The position numbers and the translations under genes were made by a program. Shown here in pieces: positions 1-8,472 of a stretch of DNA of 34,530 bases. The notes under the pieces are model-generated. The model saw nothing but the letters and a program-made list of their open reading frames with translations, had not been told where the DNA came from and did no database searches. Origin of the DNA: Chloroflexota bacterium (GTDB taxonomy: Bacteria; Chloroflexota; UBA6077; SHYK01); assembly GCA_009377635.1 (NCBI GenBank), contig WHTR01000028.1:1-34530 (forward strand), written 5' to 3'. Numbering within the stretch: position 1 is the first letter of the stretch; every line of letters begins with the position of its first letter.

Positions 1-33
1 CCTTCGTCGCTGCGCTCCTCAGGATGACGGGGC
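1..33 (-). repeat. Partial dispersed repeat of the TCATCCTGAGG type
   Basis: Read on the minus strand this stretch contains GTCATCCTGAGGAGCGCAGC followed by GACGAAGG. From memory, short repeats built on TCATCCTGAG...GCGAAGG are scattered in many copies between genes in Chloroflexota and some other environmental genomes; I could not check this. It lies directly downstream of folE and is cut by the window edge, so its full length is unknown. I saw no second copy in the window. Confidence 0.45.
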
Positions 34-67
34 TTTGCGGCCGGGGTTCTAGCCCCCCACCCCCGCG

Positions 68-655
68 TCACCGGCGCTTGTCGCCGAGCAAGGCGAAGAA
101 CTCCAGGCGCGTGGTCTCGTTCTCGCGGAACAGCCCGCGGTTCGCCGAGGTCACGACTTTCGTTCCGGGCCGCTTGACCCCGCGCATGGTCATGCAGAGA
201 TGCTCGGCCTCGCCCACCACCGCCACACCCGCCGGACCCAACTCGTCCATCAGGAGATCTGCGATCTGGCTGGTCAGGCGTTCCTGAAGCTGTGGCCTGC
301 GCGCGAAGATGTCCACGACGCGCGCCAGCTTGCTGATGCCAACGACGCGTCCTCGAGGAATGTAGCCGACGTGGAAGATGCCGTGGAACGGCAGGAAATG
401 ATGCTCGCAGATCGAGTAGAACGGAATATCCCGAACGATGACCATCTCCTGGTGATCTTCCTCGAAGCCGACTTGCAAAACCTCTCGCGGGTCCTGCTGG
501 AGGCCCTGCAAGATCTCCTCGTACATCTCGGCGATCCGGCGGGGGGTGTCGGCCAGCCCCTCGCGCTGAGGGTCCTCACCCACCGCGAGGATCAGCTGCT
601 CGACTGCCTGCTTAATCGCCTCTTTGTCGAAGCGCACGCCATTCCGTGTGATCAC
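68..655 (-). CDS. folE: GTP cyclohydrolase I
   Basis: Converts GTP to 7,8-dihydroneopterin triphosphate, the first step of tetrahydrofolate (and pterin) synthesis in the cytoplasm. The 195-residue length is usual for the family. The zinc-site motif is visible: Cys83-Glu-His85-His86 in [10 protein letters not shown], and the second cysteine Cys154 in [13 protein letters not shown] near residue 37 is also typical. The start is GTG, preceded by GGAGGAAATAGGGC. It is the last gene of the minus-strand cofactor run, 79 bases after coaBC, so it may share that transcript or have its own promoter. Confidence 0.96.
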   Translation of the reverse strand: MITRNGVRFDKEAIKQAVEQLILAVGEDPQREGLADTPRRIAEMYEEILQGLQQDPREVLQVGFEEDHQEMVIVRDIPFYSICEHHFLPFHGIFHVGYIPRGRVVGISKLARVVDIFARRPQLQERLTSQIADLLMDELGPAGVAVVGEAEHLCMTMRGVKRPGTKVVTSANRGLFRENETTRLEFFALLGDKRR

Positions 656-734
656 GCCCTATTTCCTCCACACTGCACCGGCAATATCTGAACACGAGTC
701 CAACACCGCGCGGTACGGCGCACTCGCTCGCCGC

Positions 735-1982
735 CTATCGGGCGAGCGCGAGAATCTCGTCCCACACCCGGTGCGCAACTTCCAGCTTGTGCAAGCGGGG
801 CAGGCTCACGTCTGCACCGGTCGTGTGCAGGATGGTCACGGTGTTGAAGTCGCTCGCGAATACGCTGTCCGGTTCCGAGACATCGTTGACGACCATCAGG
901 TCGAGTCGCTTTCGGTCGAGCTTGCGACGGGCATTCTCAACGACATGCTCCGTCTCCGCGGCGAACCCCACCACGATCGGTCGAGTCCGCGCACCACGCG
1001 CCTCCGTGACGTCCTCGAGAATGTCGACGGTCGGGGCTAACGCGACCGATTGGGTTTGATCGGCTTTCTTGATCTTCTCTCGAGCTGCCTGCGCAGGCCG
1101 ATAGTCGGCGACGGCGGCGGCCATCACCAGGGCGTCATTGGCATCGAGCGCCCCCATGACCGCGTCGCGCATCTCTTCGGCGCGCTCGACCACCACGGGT
1201 CGAACTCCCATCATCTGAGGTGGATCCATCGTGGTAATCAACACGACATCGGCACCCCGATCGCGCGCAGCCTCGGCCAAGGCAACGCCCATCTTGCCTG
1301 AAGAACGATTCGAGATGTACCGAACGGGATCGATGGGTTCGCGTGTCCCTCCTGCCGTCACGGTCACCCGCCAGTCGCCCAAGTCACCGCCACGCGACAG
1401 CACGTGCCTGAGCGTGTCGACGATGCGTTCTGGCGCTGCCATTCGGCCCTCACCCGTCGACCCGGACGCAAGGTACCCCGATTCCGGCTCGACGACGGTC
1501 CAGCCGCGCCCCCGAAGCGTCTGGACGTGCTCTTGCGTGGCCGGGTGCCTCCACATGTTCGTTTCCATGGCAGGCGCGTAGACGACGGGCGCCTGGGTGG
1601 CCAGAGCAGTCGTGGCAACCATGTCGTCTGCGAGACCGAGCGCAAGCTTGGCGATGCTGTGCGCCGTGGCGGGCGCGATCACCAGCACCTCGGCCTGGTG
1701 CCCGATGGTAACGTGGCCGATCTCCGTCTCAGCGAGAAGGTGGAACATGTCCACGGCCACCTGACGGTGCGTGATGGCCTGGAAGCTCAGCGGCTGGACG
1801 AATTGCGTCGCGTCGGGCGTCATCACGACATCCACAACGGCCCCCTGCTGAACGAGGCTGCTGACAACAGCGACCGCCTTGTACGCCGCGATGCTGCCCG
1901 TCACGCCGAGGGCGATGCGGCGGCCCGCCAGCGGGCTGGGTCGCGAGGATTGGGGGTCGGGTGCTAGGAGTCGAGGATTCAA
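735..1982 (-). CDS. coaBC: Bifunctional phosphopantothenoylcysteine decarboxylase / phosphopantothenate-cysteine ligase
   Basis: Carries out steps 2 and 3 of coenzyme A synthesis: ligation of cysteine to 4'-phosphopantothenate, then FMN-dependent decarboxylation. The N-terminal flavoprotein half (about residues 20-195) shows GVTGSIAAYKA, the His of EIGHVTIGH and the substrate clamp PAMETNMW. The usual motif is PxMNxxMW, so Asn is replaced by Glu here; that position is known to vary between clades. The C-terminal ligase half (about 200-415) has the AAAVADYRP and EKIKK motifs. The start appears to be TTG, one base after the coaX stop (TGA-A-TTG), which suggests translational coupling. No other start codon fits the conserved N-terminus. 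Confidence 0.95.
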   Translation of the reverse strand: MNPRLLAPDPQSSRPSPLAGRRIALGVTGSIAAYKAVAVVSSLVQQGAVVDVVMTPDATQFVQPLSFQAITHRQVAVDMFHLLAETEIGHVTIGHQAEVLVIAPATAHSIAKLALGLADDMVATTALATQAPVVYAPAMETNMWRHPATQEHVQTLRGRGWTVVEPESGYLASGSTGEGRMAAPERIVDTLRHVLSRGGDLGDWRVTVTAGGTREPIDPVRYISNRSSGKMGVALAEAARDRGADVVLITTMDPPQMMGVRPVVVERAEEMRDAVMGALDANDALVMAAAVADYRPAQAAREKIKKADQTQSVALAPTVDILEDVTEARGARTRPIVVGFAAETEHVVENARRKLDRKRLDLMVVNDVSEPDSVFASDFNTVTILHTTGADVSLPRLHKLEVAHRVWDEILALAR

Positions 1983-1983
1983 T

Positions 1984-2802
1984 TCAGCGTTCTCCCGTGA
2001 GTCTCGTCCGTGTCGCGTGGCGTCTGCCCTCGGACGCCTGGTTCCGTTCCGCGAGCAGGCGCAAGCCTTTAAGGGTCAGATCTCGGTCCACAAGCTGGAT
2101 TGCGCCGGTCTCCGCGGCGATGAGATCAACCAGGCCACCAGTGCCGATGACCTGCGCGTCCATACCCAGCTCATTCTTGATCCGTCGCACGAGCCCCTCG
2201 ACCAGCCCGACGTAGCCGTAGATGGTGCCCGACTGAAGGCACGCAATCGTGTTCGTCCCGATCGCCTTCGGTGGCGCCACGAGGTCGAACCGCTGAAGCC
2301 GCGCCGCCCGCGCGAGCATGCCATCGACGGCCGTGAGCAGCCCCGGCGCGAAGCTGGCGCCGACCAGCGCTCCATCTGCCGAGATCACGTCGAAGTTCGT
2401 CGCCGTACCGAAGTCCACCACGATCGCCGGTGCTCCGTACAGCGCACTCGCCGCCACAGCGTTCGCGATCCGATCGCCCCCGACCTCCTGAGGGTTGTCG
2501 ACTCGGAGGGATACCACGGTGTCGATCTCGGCGCTGACGACCAACGGCTCCCGCCTCAGAAAGTGGCGAATGAGCTCCTGAAATGTGCGGGTCAGCCCCG
2601 GCACGACGCTACACAGCACGGCGCTCTCGATCGCTGAGAGCGAGAGGTCATCTCGCTCGAGCGCCCATGCCAGCAGCGCCGCGTACTCATCGGCGGTCTT
2701 GGTGCGGTCGGAGGACCAGCGCCAACTGGCTCCGAGCCGCTCGTCCGCGAAGACGCCCAGCTTGATCTCAGTGTTCCCGACGTCGGTCGCAAGCAGCAGC
2801 AA
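1984..2802 (-). CDS. coaX: Type III pantothenate kinase
   Basis: Phosphorylates pantothenate, the first committed step of CoA synthesis; the type III enzyme belongs to the ASKHA (acetate kinase/Hsp70/actin) fold. Visible motifs are the phosphate-binding DVGNTEIKLG at the N-terminus, GGDRIAN in the middle and VVDFGTATNFD near residue 130. The length of 272 aa is somewhat above the usual 255-260. The start is TTG, 8 bases after the larE stop, with a poor Shine-Dalgarno sequence. It sits directly in front of coaBC, so pantothenate is carried through three CoA steps by neighbouring genes. Confidence 0.95.
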   Translation of the reverse strand: MLLLATDVGNTEIKLGVFADERLGASWRWSSDRTKTADEYAALLAWALERDDLSLSAIESAVLCSVVPGLTRTFQELIRHFLRREPLVVSAEIDTVVSLRVDNPQEVGGDRIANAVAASALYGAPAIVVDFGTATNFDVISADGALVGASFAPGLLTAVDGMLARAARLQRFDLVAPPKAIGTNTIACLQSGTIYGYVGLVEGLVRRIKNELGMDAQVIGTGGLVDLIAAETGAIQLVDRDLTLKGLRLLAERNQASEGRRHATRTRLTGER

Positions 2803-2810
2803 GGCACGCG

Positions 2811-3671
2811 TTACCGGGCAACGGCCGTGGCGGGCGTGAGCTTGAGGACCTCGTTCATGCTGCCGGACCGGAATCCCTCGAGGTCGAGCGTCACGTACCG
2901 GAAGCCCAGCTCCTTCAAACGCTTCGCGACCGGTGCGGCGAGCTCATCTGAATAAAAGCGCGCCATGTCCTCGCGCGGGAGCTCGATGCGGGCGATCTCT
3001 CCGTGGTGCCGGACGCGCACCTGCCGGAATCCGAGGTCCCGGATCAGCTGCTCAGCGCGATCGATCTGGTCGAGCTTCTCACGGCTGATCCGGTCGCCAT
3101 ACGGGACGCGCGAGGAGAGGCACGCCATCGCGGGCTTGTCCCACGTGGCCAGGCCCAACCACCTGGAAAGCGCCCGGATCTCGTACTTCGTCAGCCCGGC
3201 CTCGAGGAGCGGGCTCCGAACGCCGTGCTGACGCGCAGCGGCCGCCCCAGGTCGATAGTCCCCGACATCGTCGGCGTTGAAACCGTCCGCCATCGATGCC
3301 AGCCCGTGCTCGCGTGCGACCGGCGTCAGCGCCGTCCACAGCTCATTCTTGCAGTAAAAGCAGCGGTTGGACGGGTTGGAGACGTACGACTCCTGTTCCA
3401 TCTCGCGCGTATGCACGACGAGGTGCCGCGCCCCCATCTCGGCGGCGATCCGGATCGCTTCCTCGAGCTCGCGTTCCGGGTAGCTGTCGGAACGCGCCGT
3501 TACCCCGAGGGAACGCGGGCCGAGCGCATCGGTGGCAGCCTTGAGGAGCAACGTGGAATCAACCCCACCCGAGTAGGCCACCAGGACAGACTCCATCCCG
3601 CGAAGGATGGATCGAAGCCGATCGAGCTTCTCGAGGGCGTCAGGGGCTGGGGATCGGAGATCAGTCACCAT
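2811..3671 (-). CDS. larE: ATP-dependent sacrificial sulfur transferase LarE
   Basis: LarE adenylates pyridinium dicarboxylate mononucleotide and donates sulfur from its own cysteine to build the nickel-pincer cofactor of lactate racemase and related LarA enzymes. The PP-loop SGGVDST lies near residue 34. NRCFYCKNELW and the sulfur-donor region KPAMACLSSRVPYG are also seen, both typical of LarE. I chose the ATG at 3671, which overlaps the end of mnmA by 11 bases; a longer reading from 3719 would run 59 bases into mnmA and adds nothing conserved. No larA, larB or larC is in the window, so the partner enzyme is elsewhere or the protein has another sulfur-transfer role. Confidence 0.92.
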   Translation of the reverse strand: MVTDLRSPAPDALEKLDRLRSILRGMESVLVAYSGGVDSTLLLKAATDALGPRSLGVTARSDSYPERELEEAIRIAAEMGARHLVVHTREMEQESYVSNPSNRCFYCKNELWTALTPVAREHGLASMADGFNADDVGDYRPGAAAARQHGVRSPLLEAGLTKYEIRALSRWLGLATWDKPAMACLSSRVPYGDRISREKLDQIDRAEQLIRDLGFRQVRVRHHGEIARIELPREDMARFYSDELAAPVAKRLKELGFRYVTLDLEGFRSGSMNEVLKLTPATAVAR

Positions 3672-4806
3672 GCGTCTCCCCCGCACCGTCTCGCAGCTCC
3701 TCGGCAAGACGCCGTCCATTTTGTCGCGGTTCTAATTCCAGCACCCCGCCTCCGACGACGCAGTCACCGTCGTAGAACACAATAGCCTGTCCTGGCGTAA
3801 TGGCACGCTGGGGCTCGTCGAAGACGACTCGAACGACACCCTCCGCCGGCTCGATCGTAGCGGCGACTTCCTCGGCATGGTACCGGGCCTTCGCCATGAC
3901 GCGCATCGGCCCATGCAACCCCTCGATCGCGACCCAATTGACCTGCGAGGCGTGCGCTGTCTTCCGATAGAGCGAACCCTCGTCGCCAACGACGAGGATT
4001 CGCTGCTCCGGCCGGATCTCCGTCACAAAGAGTGGTCGCCTCGAGGAGATCCCCAGACCACGCCGCTGCCCGATCGTGTAGAAGGAAACACCCTCGTGTT
4101 GACCGACCACGCGCCCCTCGGCGTCGATGATCGGTCCGGGACGAACAGCGGTGGTGTCCTCCTTCCGCACGTAGTCACGGTAATTCTTCGTGGGGACGAA
4201 GCAGATGTCCTGGCTCTCGGGCTTGTTCGCCACGTGGAGGTGGAGCTCGTCGGCGATGCGCCGCGTTTCGTCCTTGGTCAGATCGCCGAGCGGAAACAGC
4301 GCTCGTGCGAGGCGGTCTTGATTCATGACGTACAGGACGTAGGACTGATCTTTTCGTGGGTCCGCCGCCTTGCGAAGCGCCCACCGGCCCGTCTCCACAC
4401 GCGTGTTCCGCGCGTAGTGTCCGGTGGCCACGAAATCGGCGCCGATCGCCGTCGCCTTTGCCAGCAGCGCATCGAACTTGATGAACTGGTTGCACCGGAC
4501 GCAAGGGTTCGGCGTCCGCCCCCGGCGGTACTCCTCAACAAAGTTCTGGATGACATACCGGCGGAACACGTCGCGGAAGTTCACGACGTAGTGGGGAACC
4601 CCCAACGCGGCGCACACCCGGCGCGCGTCTTCGACGGCGCCGAGCGCACAGCAGGCGTCCTCCCGCTCGATCACGGCGACATCTTCGCCCTCAGGCCAGA
4701 CGTTCAGCGTGACGCCGATGACGCGGTAGCCCGCCCGCGTGAGAAGTGCTGCAGCGACGGAGCTATCCACTCCGCCGCTCATGCCCACGAGAACCGTTGG
4801 ATTCAC
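3661..4806 (-). CDS. mnmA: tRNA-specific 2-thiouridylase MnmA
   Basis: Makes 2-thiouridine at the wobble position (U34) of tRNA-Lys, -Glu and -Gln, using ATP and a persulfide relay. The N-terminal PP-loop GMSGGVDSS, the first catalytic cysteine in PNPCVRCN, the second in ESQDICFV and the central GQRRGLGI are all present; the length of 381 aa is normal. The start is GTG, preceded by GGAGG eight bases upstream. It is the first gene of the minus-strand cofactor run. One of its usual substrates, tRNA-Gln(UUG), is encoded in this window at 19950-20020. Confidence 0.96.
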   Translation of the reverse strand: MNPTVLVGMSGGVDSSVAAALLTRAGYRVIGVTLNVWPEGEDVAVIEREDACCALGAVEDARRVCAALGVPHYVVNFRDVFRRYVIQNFVEEYRRGRTPNPCVRCNQFIKFDALLAKATAIGADFVATGHYARNTRVETGRWALRKAADPRKDQSYVLYVMNQDRLARALFPLGDLTKDETRRIADELHLHVANKPESQDICFVPTKNYRDYVRKEDTTAVRPGPIIDAEGRVVGQHEGVSFYTIGQRRGLGISSRRPLFVTEIRPEQRILVVGDEGSLYRKTAHASQVNWVAIEGLHGPMRVMAKARYHAEEVAATIEPAEGVVRVVFDEPQRAITPGQAIVFYDGDCVVGGGVLELEPRQNGRRLAEELRDGAGETHGD

Positions 4807-4858
4807 GATGCGCGCCTCCTGCGTTCAATTCTACCGCGTCTGCCCATCTCAGCTCAGA

Positions 4859-4888
4859 TTGGAACGCGGGCCCGCTCTCAACTACTAT
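4859..4888 (+). promoter_or_regulatory. Possible promoter of the PH-like/SHOCT gene
   Basis: TTGGAA at 4859-4864 and TACTAT at 4883-4888 are separated by 18 bases and precede a clear GGAGG and the ATG at 4913. Both boxes deviate from consensus, so this is only a plausible sigma-70-type promoter in the 106-base divergent spacer. Confidence 0.3.
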
Positions 4889-4912
4889 TGCATCGAACTT
4901 CGGAGGACAAAC

Positions 4913-5503
4913 ATGGCCGACAGCCGACTCCCTACGTGGCGGAACGATGACAACCAAACACTGCAGGCGCATCGAGCTCTCGCACAGGATATCGGTCGTC
5001 TGCTCACGCCTGGCGAGGAGATCCTGTGTGTCGCATCACAGTCGCCGGCCTCGCTGGCGCTGATCAAGGATAGCGTCGCCGCCACATCGAATCGATTGAT
5101 CTACTGCAGCTCCCATCTCCTCGGCCGACGCGAGTACAAGGATTATCTCTGGGAGGACGTACTCGACGTCAGACTCAAAGAGGGCATCCTGACATCCGAG
5201 TTGACGGCGGATCTCGCGAACGGTCGGTCAGCGACACTCGGCGGCCTGGACAAACAGCAGGCACGGCGGCTCTACGGGGCGTGCCAGCAGAAGGAACAGG
5301 AGTGGCGCGAGAAGCGGCGGATCCGTCAGATCGAGGAGGACCGCGCGCGGGCCGGCGGGGTCTATATGACATCTCCCACGCAAACGTCGCCGGCGGAGGA
5401 TCCGGTGGCCAAGCTGGCCCGGGCGAAGCAGATGCTCGACCAACAGCTCATCTCTGAAGCCGAATACGAAGCGCTGAAGGCGAAGATCATCGCCGAGATG
5501 TAA
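4913..5503 (+). CDS. PH-like domain and SHOCT domain protein
   Basis: A 196-residue soluble protein. The middle part (about residues 20-120) has the look of a bacterial pleckstrin-homology-like domain: LTPGEEILCVASQ, then short beta-strands such as TSNRLIYCS and YLWEDVLDVRLKEG. The C-terminal 35 residues form a SHOCT motif (VAKLARAKQMLDQQLISEAE and the end LKAKIIAEM), a short helical segment usually found at protein ends and thought to mediate oligomerisation. The ATG at 4913 is preceded by CGGAGGAC; upstream in-frame codons show no conservation. It converges with the MFS gene, leaving 5 bases between the stops. The cellular role is unknown. Confidence 0.85.
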   Translation: MADSRLPTWRNDDNQTLQAHRALAQDIGRLLTPGEEILCVASQSPASLALIKDSVAATSNRLIYCSSHLLGRREYKDYLWEDVLDVRLKEGILTSELTADLANGRSATLGGLDKQQARRLYGACQQKEQEWREKRRIRQIEEDRARAGGVYMTSPTQTSPAEDPVAKLARAKQMLDQQLISEAEYEALKAKIIAEM

Positions 5504-5508
5504 CTCGA

Positions 5509-6837
5509 TCAGCGAATCGTCCGCACATGCGGGATGGCGACGAGAATCGCCATCGCACCGAGAGCGCACGCCGTTCCCATGACCGCCACTGCCCACGGCG
5601 CGCCCCACACCGACGCCAGGGCTCCTGCCAGCAGGCCGCCGATGGTCATGAAGACGCTGTTCTGCTGCCACGCGCCCATCACGCGACCGCGCATCTCGGG
5701 TGCAGAGTGGCTCTGGAGGACCGTCTGGACGAGCGCGTGCGACGCCACATTCGTCACTCCCAACCCGACCATGAATACGAAGGACAGCGCGAACCACGGA
5801 GCGAGGGCGAATCCGATGAGAGCAAACCCCAGGACAACCGTTCCGGCAATCATCAGCTTCCCCTTCGGCAGCGAGTCCCCGGCAGACGCGATGAGAACGC
5901 CGCTGCTCAGCGCCCCAATCCCCATACCCGTAAGCAAGAAACCCTGCCCAATGGATCCAACGACAAGCACGTCCCGCGCAAAAACCGGGAGGAGGGCGCT
6001 GAGCGGCTGGCCGAGCAGCGACGCCACCATGGCGACGAGCATCCCCGTCCGGATCGTCTCGCTGGTGAGGACGTAGCGCCATCCGTCAACCGTGCTGCCG
6101 AAGACCGACGGTGGCCGGATGCCGTGACTCTCGGCAAATTGCGGAGGGCGGTTCGGAATGCGTAGCAGCACGGTCCACACCGTGGAGAGGGCAAGGATCG
6201 ACGCCTGGAGCAGGTACGGACCGCCCACCCCGACCAGCGCGATGAGCCCACCCGCCACCGCGGGCCCCACACTTCGGCTCGCGTTGAACGATATCGAGTT
6301 GAGACCGATCGCGTTCGTCAGATACTGACGATCCACCGTCTCAGGGATCATCGCGAGCTGCGCGGGGTGCTGAAACACCTGCGTCACTGCCCCAATCAGG
6401 GAGGCGGCATACACGTGTCCCGGTTCGACCCGTCCGGACACGATGAGGCTGCCGAGGATCCCGACGGTGATCGCCTGGATCAGCTGTGCGGTGATGAGCT
6501 GCGTCTTTCGCCCGTATCGATCAGCCAGCGTGCCCGCCAGCGGCGACAGCACCAGGAGAGGAACTGCTCGAATGGCTTGGACGAGACCAAGCTGGAGGGG
6601 CGAGTTCGTCAGCTCATACATCAGCCACCCGCTCGCCACCTGCTCCATCCAGAATGAGATGCTGTTGCAGCTCCGTGCCGACCAGAGCAGACGGAACTCG
6701 CGGAACTGCAAGGCCTCGAACGTCCGGATCCGCCCCAACGGTCGAAGAAGCCGACTCAGACGCTCGGCAGACACCCGCCCAGCAGCGGCGTCCTCCTCCC
6801 CGGGAGGTTCACTTGCACTACTGATCGATCGGTCCAT
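5509..6837 (-). CDS. MFS transporter, enterobactin-exporter (EntS/MFS_3)-like
   Basis: A multi-spanning inner-membrane secondary transporter of about 442 aa. The conserved cytoplasmic loop between TM2 and TM3 is recognisable as GTLADRYGRKTQL. The N-terminal RTFEALQFREFRLLWSARSC followed by WMEQVASGWLMYELTNSP is typical of the MFS_3 (DUF894) group of exporters. Repeated hydrophobic stretches fit 10-12 helices. The ATG at 6837 was chosen because the reading frame upstream to 6981 is Arg/Pro-rich and not conserved in type. The substrate cannot be read from the sequence; relatives export siderophores or drugs. There is no adjacent biosynthetic cluster. Confidence 0.88.
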   Translation of the reverse strand: MDRSISSASEPPGEEDAAAGRVSAERLSRLLRPLGRIRTFEALQFREFRLLWSARSCNSISFWMEQVASGWLMYELTNSPLQLGLVQAIRAVPLLVLSPLAGTLADRYGRKTQLITAQLIQAITVGILGSLIVSGRVEPGHVYAASLIGAVTQVFQHPAQLAMIPETVDRQYLTNAIGLNSISFNASRSVGPAVAGGLIALVGVGGPYLLQASILALSTVWTVLLRIPNRPPQFAESHGIRPPSVFGSTVDGWRYVLTSETIRTGMLVAMVASLLGQPLSALLPVFARDVLVVGSIGQGFLLTGMGIGALSSGVLIASAGDSLPKGKLMIAGTVVLGFALIGFALAPWFALSFVFMVGLGVTNVASHALVQTVLQSHSAPEMRGRVMGAWQQNSVFMTIGGLLAGALASVWGAPWAVAVMGTACALGAMAILVAIPHVRTIR

Positions 6838-7162
6838 CGGCGTCGCTTTCCAGTGAGGTTCAGGGGCGAGCGTAGAGGGGTCCGGGCTGTCCCTATTATG
6901 CGGCCGGGCCGTCCGGCGGACCGGCCTCGCCGCCGAGGTCAGGGGACAGCATCCCGCGGGGCCCGCACGCTGTTTTTCCACGCGTTCGGTGCGCTACGAT
7001 AGTGCGGCGTCGCGCTCGATCGGACCGTGGGCAGTCGGCCGAGTGCGTCATTCGGAAGGGGAGCCGTCGGCATCACCGGTTTCCTGCTGCCCCGAACGTT
7101 TCTTCTTCTCATCCATTCGTAGCGCCCCGAGCTTTCAGGGCATGGACCATTCAGGAGGTGTG
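6838..7162. other. Divergent intergenic region between the MFS gene and thiO
   Basis: This spacer of 325 bases must hold the promoters of both genes, but I see no convincing -35/-10 pair. TACGAT near 6996 could be a -10 for thiO. The right part carries the palindromic element described at 7103-7144. I looked for a TPP or glycine riboswitch upstream of thiO and found no matching core. Confidence 0.4.
7103..7144. repeat. Palindromic element, copy A (upstream of thiO)
   Basis: The core GCGCCCCGAGCT, then TTCA, then GGGCATG forms a hairpin with GCCC/GGGC arms. It is preceded by TCTTCTCATCC. A second copy with the same order and orientation lies after thiO at 8391-8431. Copy A ends 18 bases before the thiO start codon, so as RNA it would fold just upstream of the ribosome binding site. 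Confidence 0.5.
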
Positions 7163-8302
7163 ATGACCCACCCAGCACCGGACGTCGTGATCGTGGGCGG
7201 AGGAGTCATCGGGTGCGCCATCGCGCACGCCCTGGCCGGCGCGGGCGCCCGTGTCACGGTTCTCGAGCGCGCGGGCATCGCCTCGGAGTCTTCTGGCGCC
7301 GCCGCCGGGATCCTGGCGCCTCGTCTCCACGCGACGGCGGAAGCGATGTTCGCGCTTGCCCTCGAAAGCCACAAGCAGTTCGGCCCGCTCGTCGAGAGCC
7401 TCCGCGCGGAAACAGGCCTCGACCCGGAGTACATACGCTCGTCCGTCTTCGACTTGGCGCATGACGAGAAGGACGAGGAGCGCATCAGAGATCGGATCAC
7501 CTGGCTGCGCGAGACCGGCCACGATGTCCGCTGGCTTGACCGCGAGGAGGTCCTAGAGATCGAACCGGCGCTCGAGCCAGGTATTCGGGGGGCGTACTTC
7601 GACACGGACGCCTACCACATCCATCCGATCCGCTTTACGAACGCGTTGGCGCAGGCAGCGGGTCGTCGCGGGGTGCGCTTTCACACCGGTGCTGAGGCGA
7701 TCGGACTCGAGCGCAGCGGGTCTCATGCCACGGCCGTGCGTATGCCGACGGGGACGCTGCCGGCAGGTCACGTTGTGCTCGCCGCCGGCGCGTGGATGCG
7801 CTCCTGCGGGGAGTGGATTGACACGCCGGTGCCGGTATATCCGGCAAGGGGGCAGATCCTGACGATCTCTGCCGTCCCGCCGCCGATCCGATCAATCATC
7901 TATGCGGGGGACGCGTACCTTTTTCCGCGGGTCGACGGGTCCATCGTCATCGGCGCGACGGTCGAGCACGTAGGTTATGACAAGTCTGTCACGGCGCGGG
8001 GGCTGTCGTGGCTGCTGGGGAGCATCCCCTCGATCTGCCCGGCCCTCGCCGAAGCCCCCTTCGAGCGGGCCTGGGCTGGTCTCCGCCCGGAGACCCCGGA
8101 CGCCCTACCGATCGTCGGCCCGGCGCGCGGTTGGGCAAACGTGACCATCGCTGCCGGCCACTTCCGAAACGGCATCATGCTGGCGCCCATCACGGCGGCT
8201 CTGATCTCGCGGCTGATTCTGGAGGGAGTGGCTGACCCTCGGCTCGCGCCGCTCTCTCCCGACCGGTTTGCTTCGTGGGAGCCCAATAGCGACCAGCAGT
8301 GA
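7163..8302 (+). CDS. thiO: Glycine oxidase ThiO (FAD-dependent amine oxidase)
   Basis: Oxidises glycine to iminoglycine, which feeds formation of the thiazole ring of thiamine, using FAD. The N-terminal Rossmann motif VVIVGGGVIGCAIAHALAGA binds FAD. Typical DAO/ThiO motifs follow: SGAAAGILAP, VVLAAGAWM, PVYPARGQIL and the C-terminal AGHFRNGIMLAPITA. The length of 379 aa is usual. The ATG at 7163 follows CAGGAGG closely; another ATG 21 bases upstream lacks such a site. No thiS, thiG or thiC is next to it, so a role in thiamine synthesis is inferred from the family rather than from context; a general D-amino-acid/sarcosine oxidase role is the alternative. Confidence 0.88.
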   Translation: MTHPAPDVVIVGGGVIGCAIAHALAGAGARVTVLERAGIASESSGAAAGILAPRLHATAEAMFALALESHKQFGPLVESLRAETGLDPEYIRSSVFDLAHDEKDEERIRDRITWLRETGHDVRWLDREEVLEIEPALEPGIRGAYFDTDAYHIHPIRFTNALAQAAGRRGVRFHTGAEAIGLERSGSHATAVRMPTGTLPAGHVVLAAGAWMRSCGEWIDTPVPVYPARGQILTISAVPPPIRSIIYAGDAYLFPRVDGSIVIGATVEHVGYDKSVTARGLSWLLGSIPSICPALAEAPFERAWAGLRPETPDALPIVGPARGWANVTIAAGHFRNGIMLAPITAALISRLILEGVADPRLAPLSPDRFASWEPNSDQQ

Positions 8303-8390
8303 GCGACACCAACAGAGCGATGGCTCGGCGTTTCCAAACACCCGCGCGAAAGACGCGCAACGGCTCAAGCAAACTGCTCTGGAAAGCTCC

Positions 8391-8431
8391 TCTCTTCATC
8401 CCCTCATGGCGCCCCGAGCTATTGGGGCATG
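8391..8431. repeat. Palindromic element, copy B (downstream of thiO)
   Basis: TCTCTTCATCC, then GCGCCCCGAGCT, ATT and GGGGCATG. The arms GCCCC and GGGGC pair perfectly around the 8-base loop GAGCTATT. It matches copy A at 7103-7144 almost base for base, with one or two bases missing between the pyrimidine-rich left part and the hairpin. It lies between the end of thiO (+) and the end of the 48-aa microprotein (-), where it could act as a bidirectional transcript end, although no T-run follows. Confidence 0.5.
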
Positions 8432-8472
8432 AAAAGCTCAGGCGAAGCAGGCCGCAGAGACCAGGCCCTGCT

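Noticed and set aside
6838-7162. A TPP or glycine riboswitch upstream of thiO
   Set aside because: The conserved core sequences of neither class are present; only the palindromic element is visible.
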